64,000 bases of DNA from Tachypleus tridentatus (taxonomy: Eukaryota; Arthropoda; Merostomata; Xiphosura; Limulidae). The first letter of the stretch is position 1. The number at the start of each line of letters is the position of its first letter. A model generated the notes under the pieces. That model had not been told where the DNA came from, did no database searches, and was given only the letters and a program-made list of their open reading frames with translations. Position numbers and translations under genes: made by a program. This document shows, piece after piece, positions 10,287 to 21,944 of this stretch. The DNA lies in contig NC_134825.1 in NCBI RefSeq assembly GCF_004210375.1, positions 63,293,558 to 63,357,557 on the forward strand, read 5' to 3'.

Positions 10287-13210
10287 ACTATTCCTAGGCT
10301 AGCAAACAAAAAAGGCTTTTTGATTATTTGTTATTATCATTCTTTTACTTTGGTGTTAGGACTAATGGCCTGAGGTTTGTAAAAAACAAACATGAACTAA
10401 TAACAATCATTCATAATTTCTAGCTGTAGCACATACTCATTGTAATTATAGACCTACAACTGACCATACGTTTTGGGATTTCTTAATTTTTAAACAATTG
10501 CCCCATTATATCTATTTTGGAGGGAAAAGGAATTTTTCCATATATTGCAAGTCTTTTTACAGCTTGTTAATATATTAGAATCCCTTGATCATTATGCATC
10601 AGTGATAAAGTGATGAAAGCCTACTTTAATATTCTGTAATATGTGGTACCAGCATACAGAAGTGATATGATATTAAAGGGCTCATTTTTTCCTGACAAGA
10701 AAAATATTTTGTTTTATTTGCTACCTTGACATAATAAAGTGAAAATTTCACGTTAAATATTTATCTCATAGATTATATTGTAGAATTATAAGTGTCACCG
10801 TGGGGACTCCATTACCTTGAGTAGCACTTTTAACTTCTAGATTTCAGCTTACTACCAAAAATGTCATACTTGTTCAAATCTTCTGTGTAAGTTATCATAA
10901 ATAACGATATGATGCTAACAATCATAGATCCACTGGCGATGTAAAACAAGGAATAAAAACATACTTTCACAAATGAAATATAATTTACATATTTAAGCAA
11001 TACAACTTAATGAATAACCATGAAAAGGCAGCCAGCATTTTAGTAGTATTCCCATAAACATCTACATTTTCATGAAGACCTACAACAAGGTAGCTGTGCA
11101 TGCCCACCTATGCTCTTTCATAACACTAAAACTTCAAGTTACACAAAATTTGGAAGAAAATGTCAGTGATCAAAATAGTTATATTTGTTACATGAATGTT
11201 TGTTTTTTTTAATTCATAAATTATGTACAAAGACATGATTGCAATTGGCTATTTCAAGCTTAAATTTCAAAATTTTTGTAGGAGAAACCATCAGTAACAG
11301 GGGATAGTTCCCCCCACATGCTTGTAACTCAGATTTGTCTACCTGCCTTCTTTTTTGTGAGAAAGGTGGTGAAAAACATGGAATTAATGCTATAAAGTGG
11401 AGTTAGTGGGAAAGATCTAATAATTTACATTTTTTGAACTAAGTATACACACACATACACTTTATTAACCTTGGAATTTTTAAAGTGAAGTGCCTCATGA
11501 GCTGTTTTACCATTACTAACTTCAGCAAACCAGAAGTGTTATACTTTTGTATTTGGTAATGTGGTAATAATGTATAGCCACAAAGTATTCTTGAGATTGT
11601 TTAGTTGGATTTGGTGACACTGATGTAATCATATTTGATATATAAACTTTGTAGGTTTAAATTGTGTACCTAATATTTATTAGTTGCTACAAAAAAGATG
11701 GGTGTTGTTAACATGTAGAAAAATAAAACAATTCCTTTGTATATCATAGGATTGAGTTGAAGGAATATATCTTTTAAATACTAAAAAAACTGCAATGTTA
11801 TAAAAGACTGCTATGATTCTCATTGAGTTAAGATATTTGAAGAAACTTATTAAAATAGTTCATGTGGTAGTAGCTATATGAAAGCATAAGAGTTATATTA
11901 GGCTGTAATTGAGGTATTGGTGGAATCCAACTTTATTAATACCCCATATTTGGCTGATAAAATGACTTTTTTAATCAGTTCCATAACTGCTGTAGTACAA
12001 CAAAAATATGACTTGGAAGGTGATGTGTAGGTCATGTTAATGAATTAATTGTATATAACCCTAGTCAAAAGTTGCAAATTCACATGATGGATGAATCAGA
12101 CAATTTATGAAAGGCTACTGGAAACTTAAAATGTCATAGTTACTTTATTATATTTTTGTCACCTGTACATATGAAATATTAACTATAGCTAGCTACAATT
12201 GTTAGTGCCAGAATAATAATGTTCTTGTGGTATTAAACAGAAATTCATGTTTTCATTTGAAAACCCTTTTATGTTTAGTGTTGTGAATCACATGAACACT
12301 TTCATAGGATGTTGTGTTAACTAAATGTTTCAAAATTTATGATAATCGATGTAAAAAGTACTTTGTTTTTAAGAAATTGAAATGACATTCAAGCCCTCTC
12401 ATCATACAGAATTTTGAATATTGTTAAAATTACTTTGAAAGTGAAATTTTCACTTGACAATTGCAGCAGAACAGGATATATTAAAATATTTTGACCTTAT
12501 TTGGCTCTGCATTGGTATGTTACTACTGAAAATTGATTGTTTTGGAAAAAGGCAATGCAAAAATATTCACAGCCTCAAATGAAAAATCTAAGCTTTGTAT
12601 TTCGTTAGTATTGAAAATCAAGGAATATGAATCAACGTAGGAAAACTAGATCATCCAGAGAAAGACTTGCAATAACTTGTATACCAACTGTAATAAACAG
12701 AGTCAGCATCTTTGAGTTTATGAGATTCCACGAGCATAAATATCAGTGGAAAAAGCACTTCACATCTCTCAGGGAGTAGGATGCAATGTAAGCAAGAATA
12801 TCCGTTTTATAAAAGAGGTTAATATAGTATGGGTATTATACTATAAGGTTTTTAGTCGTAACTTCCTAACGTTATTCGTGCCATCACATACACTGCTGGC
12901 CAAAATCTTAAGGCTAATGAACATAAAGACAAATATGCATTTTACGTTGTTAGACTCAACCACTTATTTGAGAAGAGCTTCAAAAGATGAAAATAAGAAA
13001 AGGGAAAATAAAATAAAAACCTTTTGTAGCACTTGATAGGGAAAAAGTGAACACTATGAAATTAGCCTAAGTACTAGCTGGTCAAAAGTTTAAGACCATA
13101 CTGAAACGGAGCTTTAATCGGTAAACACGTAACGAAATTTAGTCATTTGTGTTCAAGCATTAGGGTTGTCAGCATCTCCCACTAACATCTGTGTTACATT
13201 GGATAAAAAC

Positions 13211-13470
13211 ATGGCAAAGGCTAAAAAGTTGGCAGAGTTTGAATGTGGTATTGTCGAGCTGCAAAAGCAAGGTCTCTCTCAACGTGCCATCGCTGGTGAG
13301 ATTTGGCATAGTAAAACTGCTGTTTCAAATTTCTTAAAAGACCCTGAGGGATATGGAAGGAGAACTTCAAGTGGTCAGCCCAAGAAAATTTCGGCGTTGA
13401 GTAGGAGGATTCGATGGGTTGTCCGGCAAGACACCATCTGATTGTCGCAACCAGATTAAATTTCGAATTT
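13211..13470 (+). pseudogene. Tc1 transposase, N-terminal half
   Basis: Begins MAKAKKLAEFECGIVELQ and continues through QGLSQRAIAGEIWHSKTA, the first helix-turn-helix of Tc1 transposases, then a GQPKKISALSRRI linker to the second DNA-binding subdomain. An ATG 45 nt upstream (13166) is in frame, but the family normally starts at MAK. A frame slip near 13440 gives SDCRNQIKF, after which the retrotransposon insertion breaks the gene. The C-terminal half resumes at about 16209. Non-functional. Confidence 0.9.
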
Positions 13471-13544
13471 CTTTACAACAAATGGAACAGTAGAAAAAGG
13501 CATGACAAGCGAAAAACATTAAATAAATACAAGAGGAAAAACGT

Positions 13545-15190
13545 TAAATATATACAAGAAAAACAATAAAAAACAGGAAGTGAGAGTGGAGGCAGGTCAG
13601 CTCAGAATCCAATCTCCACTCGAACACCCACCAACGCACAAAGAGGCGAGATGTCCGGCCGCCAAAGATGGTAAAATCTCCCGGAACCCAGTCGCTGATA
13701 GTCTGCCACAAGGCAGAGTAACAGCCTATATCTGGCCTTTCCCAGGATCGAAAATTACGACACTGGCGTCTGCTCGAAAACCAAATTGTTTCGAGCAAGC
13801 CAGATGACAAACATGGTTGTGGTATACTGAAAGGAAAATGGCCAGGTACGTGCTACTGTATGATCTCTGCTGAGAGTGGCAGGGCCCGGAAAAGGTGAGC
13901 AACCCTTTCCCAGATCTCTGCTGACGTCGGACAGAGGACCAACTTGTGCATGACAGACTCCACCTGGGTGTGATACACAAGACACAACTCAGTCACACCA
14001 GAGTTTCACAGTTATGAACGCTCTCTCACCAGCAGGATGTTATGCACAACAAACCAGTTGAAAGCCTGAAGATAGCTACCAACGTGGTGCAGCACGATGT
14101 GGCCCCAAATAACGTTTCATGGCAGAGCAGGGTGGAATCGCTTGATCCAGTGGGTACATTTGGGGACCAGCAGGCGGTAGAGGGAAGGGGAGTCCATCGG
14201 TACTTCGGCAGACACGGTACGACACCGCCGGATTGCCGCAGCAGCATCAGTGTACCAAGGAGGGTCAAAACACATAAGTTTCTGCAGGCCCAAAGGAACA
14301 CAAAGAACCTTCACCCTGTGCCAACAAAGAATCTCAAGAGGTGACAGCAGCGGTGACCCTCCAAAGACAGACACCAAAAGGTAGTAGACAGAAAAAGGGA
14401 GACACGGGGTCTGGACACATGGGATGCCCAGACCACCCCTGCGAGGTGGCAACGTCAAGGAGAGCAGAGACACTGCCTCAGGCTTGCCACCCCACAAGAA
14501 GGCAAAGACATGACAGAGCAGTCATCCAGAGGAAGAACAGCCCCCATGCACCAGACCAAAGAGAGGATCCTCCTTCTCACCACCCCTGCCCTGTCAAACA
14601 GGTTAATAGGGCAGTAGCAGTAATGATGCACTGCCAAACCAACACGCTGAACCACCCCTCCAATGCAGCCTCAGGGCCCGCGAGAAAACGAACCCTGAAG
14701 CAAGTTATCGGGGAGGGGTCCAATCCAGACCAAACGGGGAGTCGGCAGACGAGGCCCATTTGCCAAATACCCGCGCACCAGACTTGGGAATATTCATCTG
14801 GGCAGCACTGGCCCGAGAGTAACGATGGACAGCGCCGAACCTAACGATGTGAAGTTCGCAAGGAACAGGTTCACATCGACAGCATGTGCAACGTAAGTCA
14901 CGCTCGAACCGCCCGGCATCTGGAGGCCACGCATCGAGACCGAGTGGTACAGATGAGAGAGCAGGCACTCGATAACCAACACGTAAAGCGATGGGGACAA
15001 TGGGCAGCCCTGACGAACCCCCTATAAGATGGGAAAGGAAGACGTCAGGTGCCCATTAACTAAGAGCCTGCTCGAAACAGCCGAGTACATGGCTTGCACG
15101 TACCAGACAAAACTGAAGGAAGGTCACACCTCCCCAGAACAAACCACAAAGGGACACAAAAACAGCAGGGATATCCCGATACGTGATGTA
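13545..15190 (-). pseudogene. Retrotransposon reverse transcriptase remnant
   Basis: RT and C-terminal part of the same LINE, spread over several frames. GVRQGCPLSPSLYVLVIE near 15010 is RT motif 4/B. YVAHAVDVNLFL about 40 codons on replaces the catalytic YADD. WGGKPEAV and LPPRRGGLGIP (14400-14490) are the downstream landmark. SVMHKLVLCPTSAEIWERVA near 13910 resembles the Cys/His motif ending many LINE ORF2 proteins. The catalytic aspartates are altered and frameshifts are frequent, so it is inactive. Confidence 0.85.
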
Positions 15191-16016
15191 GTGGAACAGG
15201 TCCCTGAGAAGCACCATATTTTGTTGAATACTTCTGCCCTGCATGCTGCACATCCACAGCCGCTGCAGACGACGCGGGAGTAGGAGGTGCCACCTCCACC
15301 CGTCTTGCCCTCGCCCGTTTGGGCCGCAAAACCGTTGGCGGCCCTGCAGCCACTGGAACATAACTTTCCACACGCCTCGGGCTTCGCGAGGGCGTGTGGC
15401 CACCACTACAAACATCACATCTGACAGTACAAGCACTAACAGTGTGTCCAAAGGCCAGACATATCCTGTACTGCAGGGTCTGGCACCCAGCCAGCAGGTG
15501 GTCTTCGAGGCCACAGTGGCGACACAGCCGTTGCATACCCAGGTAATGACACATTACTCAGAAACCGTTCACAAAAATTACGTTTGGAACTGTCGTCTTC
15601 ATGTTTATACATACTTGTCAGTTCCCTGTACATACGGATGGCCGTGTCTGGTGCACCTCATGCTCAATCTTGCGGACCGTCCCATACGCCGTCAACCCGT
15701 CCATGACGACGTCATGGGAGAGTTCGTAGTGAACTGATCGGAGGGTAATTCACTTTATGTTCTGCCCGGCCGGCTCCACGGACTCGCGCTGGCCGCCTAA
15801 AGGAAAGTCTCCCTGGTCCAACAGGCGACGGGCGTGAGCAGCCGACGCCAGCGTCGCCACAAAACGCCCGTTGCCAAAATGTTGAAAACAATCAGTATTG
15901 CTACCCCCGACAGCGGCGTTCACAGCGTCTATGACCGCCGAGAGTAGTGTGGCCGCGGGCACCACAAAGCGGATAGACCGTGACCGAACAGAGTACAGCC
16001 AGATGGCCGCAGCCAT
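15060..16016 (-). pseudogene. Retrotransposon ORF1 (Gag-like, zinc knuckles), broken
   Basis: Nucleic-acid-binding ORF1 of the LINE inserted in the Tc1 element. The first piece (15750-16016) has the Gag segment FQHFGNGRFVATLASAAHA followed by RRLLDQGDFPLGG. After stops, the frame of 15060-15554 carries CRHCGLEDHLLAGC, a CX2CX4HX4C knuckle, then CLAFGHTVSAC and CDVCSGGH as degenerate second and third knuckles, followed by an Arg/Pro-rich stretch. At about 15230-15180 the sequence passes into RT-like residues, so the Gag C-terminus and the endonuclease were lost by internal deletion. No intact reading frame. Confidence 0.85.
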
Positions 16017-16208
16017 ACCTACCTACACAGTACGTATTCACACACACGAAAACACCCGACACTACTCACCAGCTACACCCTACACGACCAGATGACACGG
16101 ACGATGCAGAACACGGTACAAAACAGCACAATCTCTCGTAACGGGCACGGCGCACGCAGGTAACAAGAACAAAGAACCAGTCTATCGGCGGCCCAGGCCC
16201 CGACACAC

Positions 16209-16941
16209 GCAGAGGCAGTTCAAGAACAATAAGACGGCATCTACGAGAGAAAGGCTTTAAAAACCGTAAACGTCTTCAAAGACCAAGCCTCCTTCCACAC
16301 CACGAAACAGCTCGATTAAACTTTACTGAGAAGCACCAAACATAGAACGTAGAAAAGTGGAAGAAGGTTTTGTTTTCTGATGAGAAAAAATTTAACCTCG
16401 ATGGTCCAAATGGCTTCCAACGTTACTGGCACAATAAGGATATCGCAGCAGAGACATTTTGTACACGACACAGTGGAGGAGGTTCCATCATGATCTGGGG
16501 TGCTTTTTCCTTCCATGGAACATTGAAGCTTCAGGTTATACACGGGCGTCAAACAGCAGCTGGATACATTGGCATGTTGGAGAGAGCATCCTTATTGACT
16601 GAAGCCTCTCGCTTGTGTGGAAATGACTGGATCTTTCAGCAGGACACTGCTGTAATCCACAATGCCCGCACGACAAAGGACTTTGTCATGGCGAATAACG
16701 TGATTCATTTGGACCATCCAGCGTGTTTGCCCGAACTAAACCCTATTGAAAATGTTTGGTGGTGGATGGCAAGGGAAGTCTGTAGAAATGACGTCAATTC
16801 CAAACAGTGCATGATCTTCGTGAAGCCATTTTTACCTCTTGGAATACCATTCCAGTCAGCCTTCTGCAAACGCTAATATCGACCATGCCAAAGTGAATGT
16901 TTGCAATTATTCACAACGACGGCCGTGCAGCTTACTACTGA
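16209..16941 (+). pseudogene. Tc1 transposase, C-terminal catalytic half
   Basis: Resumes with SSRTIRRHLREKGFKNRKRL and continues to [20 protein letters not shown], holding the first catalytic Asp. The second Asp is in [13 protein letters not shown] and the Glu in [11 protein letters not shown], consistent with DD34E. A TAG replaces a probable Trp codon before VEKW, there is a frameshift near 16810, and a TGA interrupts the tail before MFAIIHNDGRAAYY. The uninterrupted part is 16370-16876. It is the downstream half of the gene split at 13470. Confidence 0.92.
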
Positions 16942-17194
16942 AACCTCTTTGACCATTTCCTACCTTGTTTAAGACTTCTTTTTGGTATGGTCTTAAACTT
17001 TCGACCAGCTAGTATTTCGGCTACTTTCATAATGTTCACATTTTCCCTAATAAGTGCTACAAAAGGTTTTTATTTTCCTTTTCTTATTTTCATCTTTCGA
17101 AGCTCTACTCAAATAAGTAGTTGAGTCTAACAACGTAAATTGATTTTTTTTTTCCTTTATGTTCATTGGCCTTAAGATTTTGGCCAGCAGTGTA

Positions 17195-17214
17195 CCTCAC
17201 ACTATTGGAGAATG

Positions 17215-17247
<33 letters not shown>

Positions 17248-18428
17248 AAAATGTACAATCGTCGGAGCGTCACAGAACGAAATGACCTGTAATGACATTG
17301 CAAGACTAAAATAGTTTTAACAATCTTTGTATTCAAGAGTTGACCATTTAGTTCTCGCTCAAAAAGAGTAAACTCACTCAATGTTTATTAAAGCTAGGAA
17401 GGATAAAGCTTCATCTTGACGTGGTTTGCAAAAAGATGGCGACTTCTTTTACAAATTCTCTTTAGTATCAAAGTTCCATAACTACAGAACAGTCTAGTTT
17501 TATAATTATTTTCTCTTATGATGAAACAATTAAATACCTTAATACAATATATAACTTGTCATACTAATTCCAAACTGCGAAATTAAGTAATTTTATGTAC
17601 AAGCTTACTTTCACGCTCCAGAATTTCTACAAGTTGTTAATGTAGAGAACGAAAGACGTTTTCGAACATACAAGTATATGACGTCAATTTGTTGTTTATC
17701 AAATAATTGGACATGATGATCTCTAGGAAGTGTTCTACATAACTAGAAGTTTATGCCATTTAAGAACAGTTTGGATTCATAACAGAAGTGGAATAACTGA
17801 CAAATATTTTTTGGAAAATATCCGAAAGCAGTTTAGAATAAACGTTTAATATAGTTAAGTAACAATTGAGTAAGTTTCACATACTATTTACTAGTATGTA
17901 AATACGAGCAAATTAATCGGAAAACTTAAAATTAAAGAATACAAAATGATTTCGAAAACACGCACTTGATCTAGTGCCGACTGTCTTTTCCCCTATGAGA
18001 AAACTAGATTCCACAAGCTTGAGGACTACATTTCTTAGATTAGAAGAGTTACTATACTCGGACAGTTCAACTTCACATGTACACAAATTTATATAGAAGT
18101 TAATATTGTTGTAGTACTTAGGGATTTAAATAAGTGCTATCACAAGACAAAGAAAATTACATACAGAATTTAGAGATGCGTAACTTTTAAAAGTTAAAAA
18201 TGTTTACCAAAAGATATTTAAAACTATTGCAACTAAAAACGATGTATGTATGTATGTATTTAATATAAAATTTAATTTTGCAAGTTTTGAGACGTCAAAC
18301 TTGTATTTCTGCTCAGACTGTATTAAAGGCTTCTTTTGCAATTAGCAACTTAAAAATAGATTCTTTATTGACTTGCTAATAGTTTAAAACTTACATCTTC
18401 TGTATATTAATCTAACATTTAGTATAAA
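17195..18428. other. Intergenic with (GT)n microsatellite
   Basis: A (GT)15 run at 17217-17246 just outside the Tc1 element and a short ATGT run near 18242-18260. No coding or repeat signal otherwise. Confidence 0.75.
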
Positions 18429-18881
18429 TCATCGAGCCCATATTCCATTCAATGAACAAAGGTAACCATTTCTCTTCAACACATCTTCCTTCCCAGGCCA
18501 TTTAAAATTACATCTAGGGAGTTCCCCAAAATTTCGCCAGTGAGCACATAAATTGCAACTGTCTTTCATTCCTACAGATAAATCATCAAGAAATCTAACC
18601 ATGATTGACCCCTTATGTTTTTGAATGAAATTATTTATTTCTTGGCCTTGTAGGCTTCTGTTTATCTGCGAAATTCTTTCCTTGAGAGAAGTTTCAGTCA
18701 TGCCAATGTAGACTACTTCTGGAGTTGATTTACTTTGAGGAAGCCATCCATAAACGTAGACACCTGGCGTTGAAGGCAACACAGTGTTAACTTCCTCCAA
18801 GAGAACCCAGGGAGTGAGACGACGGTCGCAGTAACTACATTGTTCACTCCAACCGTTGCAGCATTGGACACGACGAACCAT
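18429..18881 (-). CDS. GIY-YIG domain protein, small, single ORF
   Basis: A 150-codon ORF on -, uninterrupted. Residues 40-42 (GVY), 57-60 (VYIG) and R69 in TSLKERI match the GIY...YIG core and the conserved Arg of GIY-YIG nucleases, which cut DNA with one metal-dependent active site. E81 is a possible catalytic Glu, but that is a guess. N-terminal cysteines C7, C8, C15, C18 and a later CNLC (C109, C112) plus C124 may bind zinc. The start ATG has a favourable context (CAACAATGG), with an in-frame TAA just upstream. An AG at about 18904 could instead be an acceptor, making this a last exon. No RT, transposase or terminal repeats adjoin it, and it is unlike the Penelope endonuclease remnant at 31 kb. 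Could be a host gene, a domesticated nuclease or a lone mobile ORF. Substrate unknown. Confidence 0.7.
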   Translation of the reverse strand: MVRRVQCCNGWSEQCSYCDRRLTPWVLLEEVNTVLPSTPGVYVYGWLPQSKSTPEVVYIGMTETSLKERISQINRSLQGQEINNFIQKHKGSIMVRFLDDLSVGMKDSCNLCAHWRNFGELPRCNFKWPGKEDVLKRNGYLCSLNGIWAR

Positions 18882-18929
18882 TGTTGACCAAAATCTAAAC
18901 TGGAGTTAAAACGTAAATAAAACAAAATG

Positions 18930-20934
18930 TTTACATTTTAAAGAGGAATAAATTTTGAATCAAGATCACCGAGTGACATACTTCGTACAAAACAAAAAAG
19001 ATCTGGAGTACAACATATAGGAATCAAGAATGAAGTTTGAGTATTACCAGTTACTGTAAATAGTCGTCGATAGAAAGACGAAACTAGAACAATACAGATT
19101 TAAAAAACTTATCCAAAACAATGTTTGCTGCTCATTTAAACTTTTAGCTATAAAGGTTATTTTAGGAGAGATTTTAAGAGCAGATTTTTTTAACTTATGT
19201 AGACCAGTCATCTGGTAGTATTGTTATTTCTACATTAACAAACAGGGGATTATTTAATCCTTATTGACTATTCTTGAACACCCACATTTCAAAAGATAAT
19301 TTAAGTTTACTATTTTGTTTGGAAATCATCAGTTGATCTCTTATTCCTACAAAGTAGTGATTAATTGAGCGAGTAATCCCAGATAAAAACAAACTCACGT
19401 GAACCAAGCGTGAAAAACAACCTGGTATTGAGTATAGATAGTTAAACTGTTCTCACCGAAACATTATGCAAAGTATATTTGTGTTACGTGCCCTTACTGT
19501 GAAGGATATTTTCGGTCCCAGTATTACCTACCTAGATTTTTTTTGTAATCAGAAACTTAAAACAATATGTGAAGACCAAAGCATAATTTACTCTTAAGCT
19601 ACATAACACTAAGAACAATACACCTGGAATCAAGTTGGTAATACAAAAATCAAGCGTTTATGCTCGTGTGCACAGCGCTAGTTCTAATGCTGTAAAGCAG
19701 AAGTTACTAGTAGTTCATAGTACAAGAAAAAAATAAACGTATTTCATAGATTAAACAAAGGCAGTAAACCTGTTATTTTACTCATTACAAGCAAACACAA
19801 AATATTCTCAGGTCAATTAATTTACCCGTTCCTACAGTTAATTTCCTAGTTCTTTTACGTAGTAGTCGTTAAAAGGATTCCGATTAAATAAATGTTTGAA
19901 CTCGAAATAGTACTACTACAATAGTTCTCACAAGAATAACGTTCTTTACCTGTAGCTAACTACAACTCTAAATTTAAAGAAATATTAAAGTAACAAATTA
20001 TTTACCTTTTAACACCCGCAGTGAAACATAAATTATAACACTACACAACCAACACATACCTTTTAGTCTATGAAACGAGGTACTAATTGTATTTGTTTGT
20101 CTAAGTGTAATTTATACCTTTTTTAGTCTTGGCGGATTTATACAATGAAGCTAACCTACAGTAGAATGATACATTATGCACTTTTAGTAATATAAGGGAA
20201 ATTAGTTTAACTCAACATGATTCACGCATTTTAAGCAAAAGCTTCCGTAGTTAGCTTTAAATCTATGCTTTTAGATTTTTGTGTTCTATAAGTTATCTCG
20301 TTTTTGTTTTTGTAATCTTCTTCTGATGAACGAAGCCTCAAGGGTGGAAGGGTTAGATAAAATCGTGATAGCGGAGAGACTTAATTAAATATTAAAAATT
20401 GTGCCCAGCATTACTGAAGCTTTAAACACAAAAGTTGAAGAATGTGTTTTATAAATAATTTATATATATAACTAATCAGTACAGAGTTATATCTCTGAAA
20501 AAACAATATTTCAAAATACAGTTTGCTGTAAATTCAAATTGGCTGGTAAGTTAAAAACAATACTTAAAATACTAATAATAATCTAATACAAATTTAGCTT
20601 ATATATCTGTTCCAAAGCTGAAAAGCAATCGAATCAATTCAAGAATAAAAATCCCCTTTTACGATCGCTATGCACGACAGCTCGACCCACAAGTGAAAGA
20701 TTAAGCAAGGGAGGTCGGTCCTCTGACAATTATTATCCATAGAATGTATGTGAATTACCATGCGTTATGCTGAAACATGTAGCAGTGAAAGGTAAGAGTT
20801 ATTCATATTTGACTTGACTGAGTGCTGATTCTGTTTTCATTTAATAAAACTGGAAATTAACTCAGGAATCCAATATAGGTTATCAACACATATTTAAAAT
20901 GATATATCATTCTGTCACTAGACGACACGTTTAT
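18930..20934. other. Intergenic, no gene seen
   Basis: AT-rich, no long ORF and no repeat family I recognise. It would contain the promoter of the GIY-YIG ORF if that is a single-exon gene. Confidence 0.65.
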
Positions 20935-20944
20935 CAATGCAGAC

Positions 20945-21080
20945 TATTGTTGTTGTTTAGTTGTTTTGAATTAAGCACAAAGCTACACAATGGGCTATCT
21001 GTGCTCTGCCCACCCCGGGTATCGAAACTCGGTTTTTAGCGTTGTAAGTCTGCAGATATACCGCTGAGCCACTGGGGGGC
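20945..21080 (-). mobile_element. Family B short SINE (tRNA-derived)
   Basis: 136 bp copy on -: head CCAGTGGCTCAGCGGTAT, B box GGTTTCGATACC, tail of GTT repeats as seen on +. Exact 10 bp target duplication CAATGCAGAC at 20935-20944 and 21081-21090. Confidence 0.92.
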
Positions 21081-21411
21081 CAATGCAGACCAATCTCATT
21101 CTTTACGAAAATCATAGGTTTTGCAACTAAATAGTCTGAAAAAATACACCATAGCAATGAATGGTGAGCGTTGTTTTTAATTGTAATTAAGTTAATGGTG
21201 TGAATGTAATAATTAACTCACATAACCATGTAATGGTGCTGTGTTTATTATAATAAGTGTATGAGATGTCTTTAAAAAAATAAGTTCCAAGCTGATGGCT
21301 TTTATCTAACAACTACAAAAGTTTTATATATCTGCAAAGTTATACTTTGATGAAAATAAATTTCAGGCTACCCTTCAAGAAAAAACAATGCCATAGTTAC
21401 AATAACAAGGT

Positions 21412-21533
21412 CCCTCGTTGGTATAGCGGCAAATCTACGGATTTACAACGCTAAAATCAAGGGTCTGATCTCCCTCGATGGATTCAACAGATAGTCCAAT
21501 GTGCCTTTGCTATAAGAAAATACACACACTTAC
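21412..21533 (+). mobile_element. Family C short SINE
   Basis: Has GGTATAGCGGCAAATCTACG, TTACAACGCTAAAATCA and the TTTGCTATAAGAAAA 3' end shared by all family C copies. Confidence 0.85.
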
Positions 21534-21773
21534 AGTAACAGGTAATGAGACTCAAGAAAAATTGTCAGTAGCCTTAGAGAATAGTTAAATCAAGATGGCA
21601 ACCACACTTGAGATACAAAGTTAGGTTTTTAAAACACACAAAGCCTTTTTAAAGATAGCTGTTTAATTAAACACCATAGATAAATTCATTGTATACTTAT
21701 CGGTTTGATGTAACATTTGAAAACCAAGACATATTTGTTTTGTTTTTATTTTAAAAAGTGTTTTTTTTTTTTC

Positions 21774-21938
21774 ATTTCTCGCAAAGTGTAAGATTATAGG
21801 GAAGATAGCTAGTCATCACCACCCACCGCCACCTTTCGGGCTTCTCTTTTACCAACGAGTAGTGGAAATAACTGTAACATTATAATGCCCTCTGGCTGAA
21901 AGGTCGAACGCCTTTACCCACCTGGCCATGCCGGGCCG
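21774..21938 (-). mobile_element. Family A SINE, internally shortened
   Basis: Body and 5' head present on -, but the B-box segment is deleted so the head joins the body early. Confidence 0.85.
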
Positions 21939-21944
21939 TTTTAA

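Larger units (their letters stand above)
9071..12888. other. Intergenic, no gene seen
   Basis: AT-rich sequence with stop codons in all frames. The only structured items are the two small hairpin elements at 9973-10047 and 10218-10286, listed separately. Confidence 0.7.
13470..16208 (-). mobile_element. Internally deleted non-LTR retrotransposon (LINE) in Tc1
   Basis: A GC-rich block, strikingly unlike its AT-rich surroundings, reading on -. The 5' end is near 16208. In order come Gag-like ORF1 pieces, three CCHC-type knuckles, then directly an RT palm (GVRQGCPLSPSLYVLVIE) and a C-terminal region ending in a Cys/His motif. The endonuclease and N-terminal RT are missing. Many frameshifts and stops. 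Clade uncertain; L1/Tx1- or R1-like. Exact boundaries and target duplication are not resolved. Confidence 0.88.
12891..17192 (+). mobile_element. Tc1-like transposon interrupted by a retrotransposon
   Basis: Bounded by TA dinucleotides at 12889-12890 and 17193-17194. Both termini begin CACTGCTGGCCAAAATCTTA, and long inverted repeats of about 210 bp (12891-13108 and 16985-17192) match with scattered differences. Inside is a DD34E transposase, cut in two by a non-LTR insertion at about 13470-16208. Removing the insertion leaves about 1.56 kb, a normal Tc1 size. Stops and a frameshift show it is dead. Confidence 0.95.

Noticed and set aside
14042-15737. Plus-strand ORFs of 84-168 codons in the GC-rich insertion
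   Set aside because: They are antisense shadows of the retrotransposon, whose Gag and RT motifs are on the minus strand.
20957-21157. 60-85 codon ORFs containing NAKNRVSIP-like text at several places
   Set aside because: These are translations of family B SINEs and recur wherever that SINE occurs.
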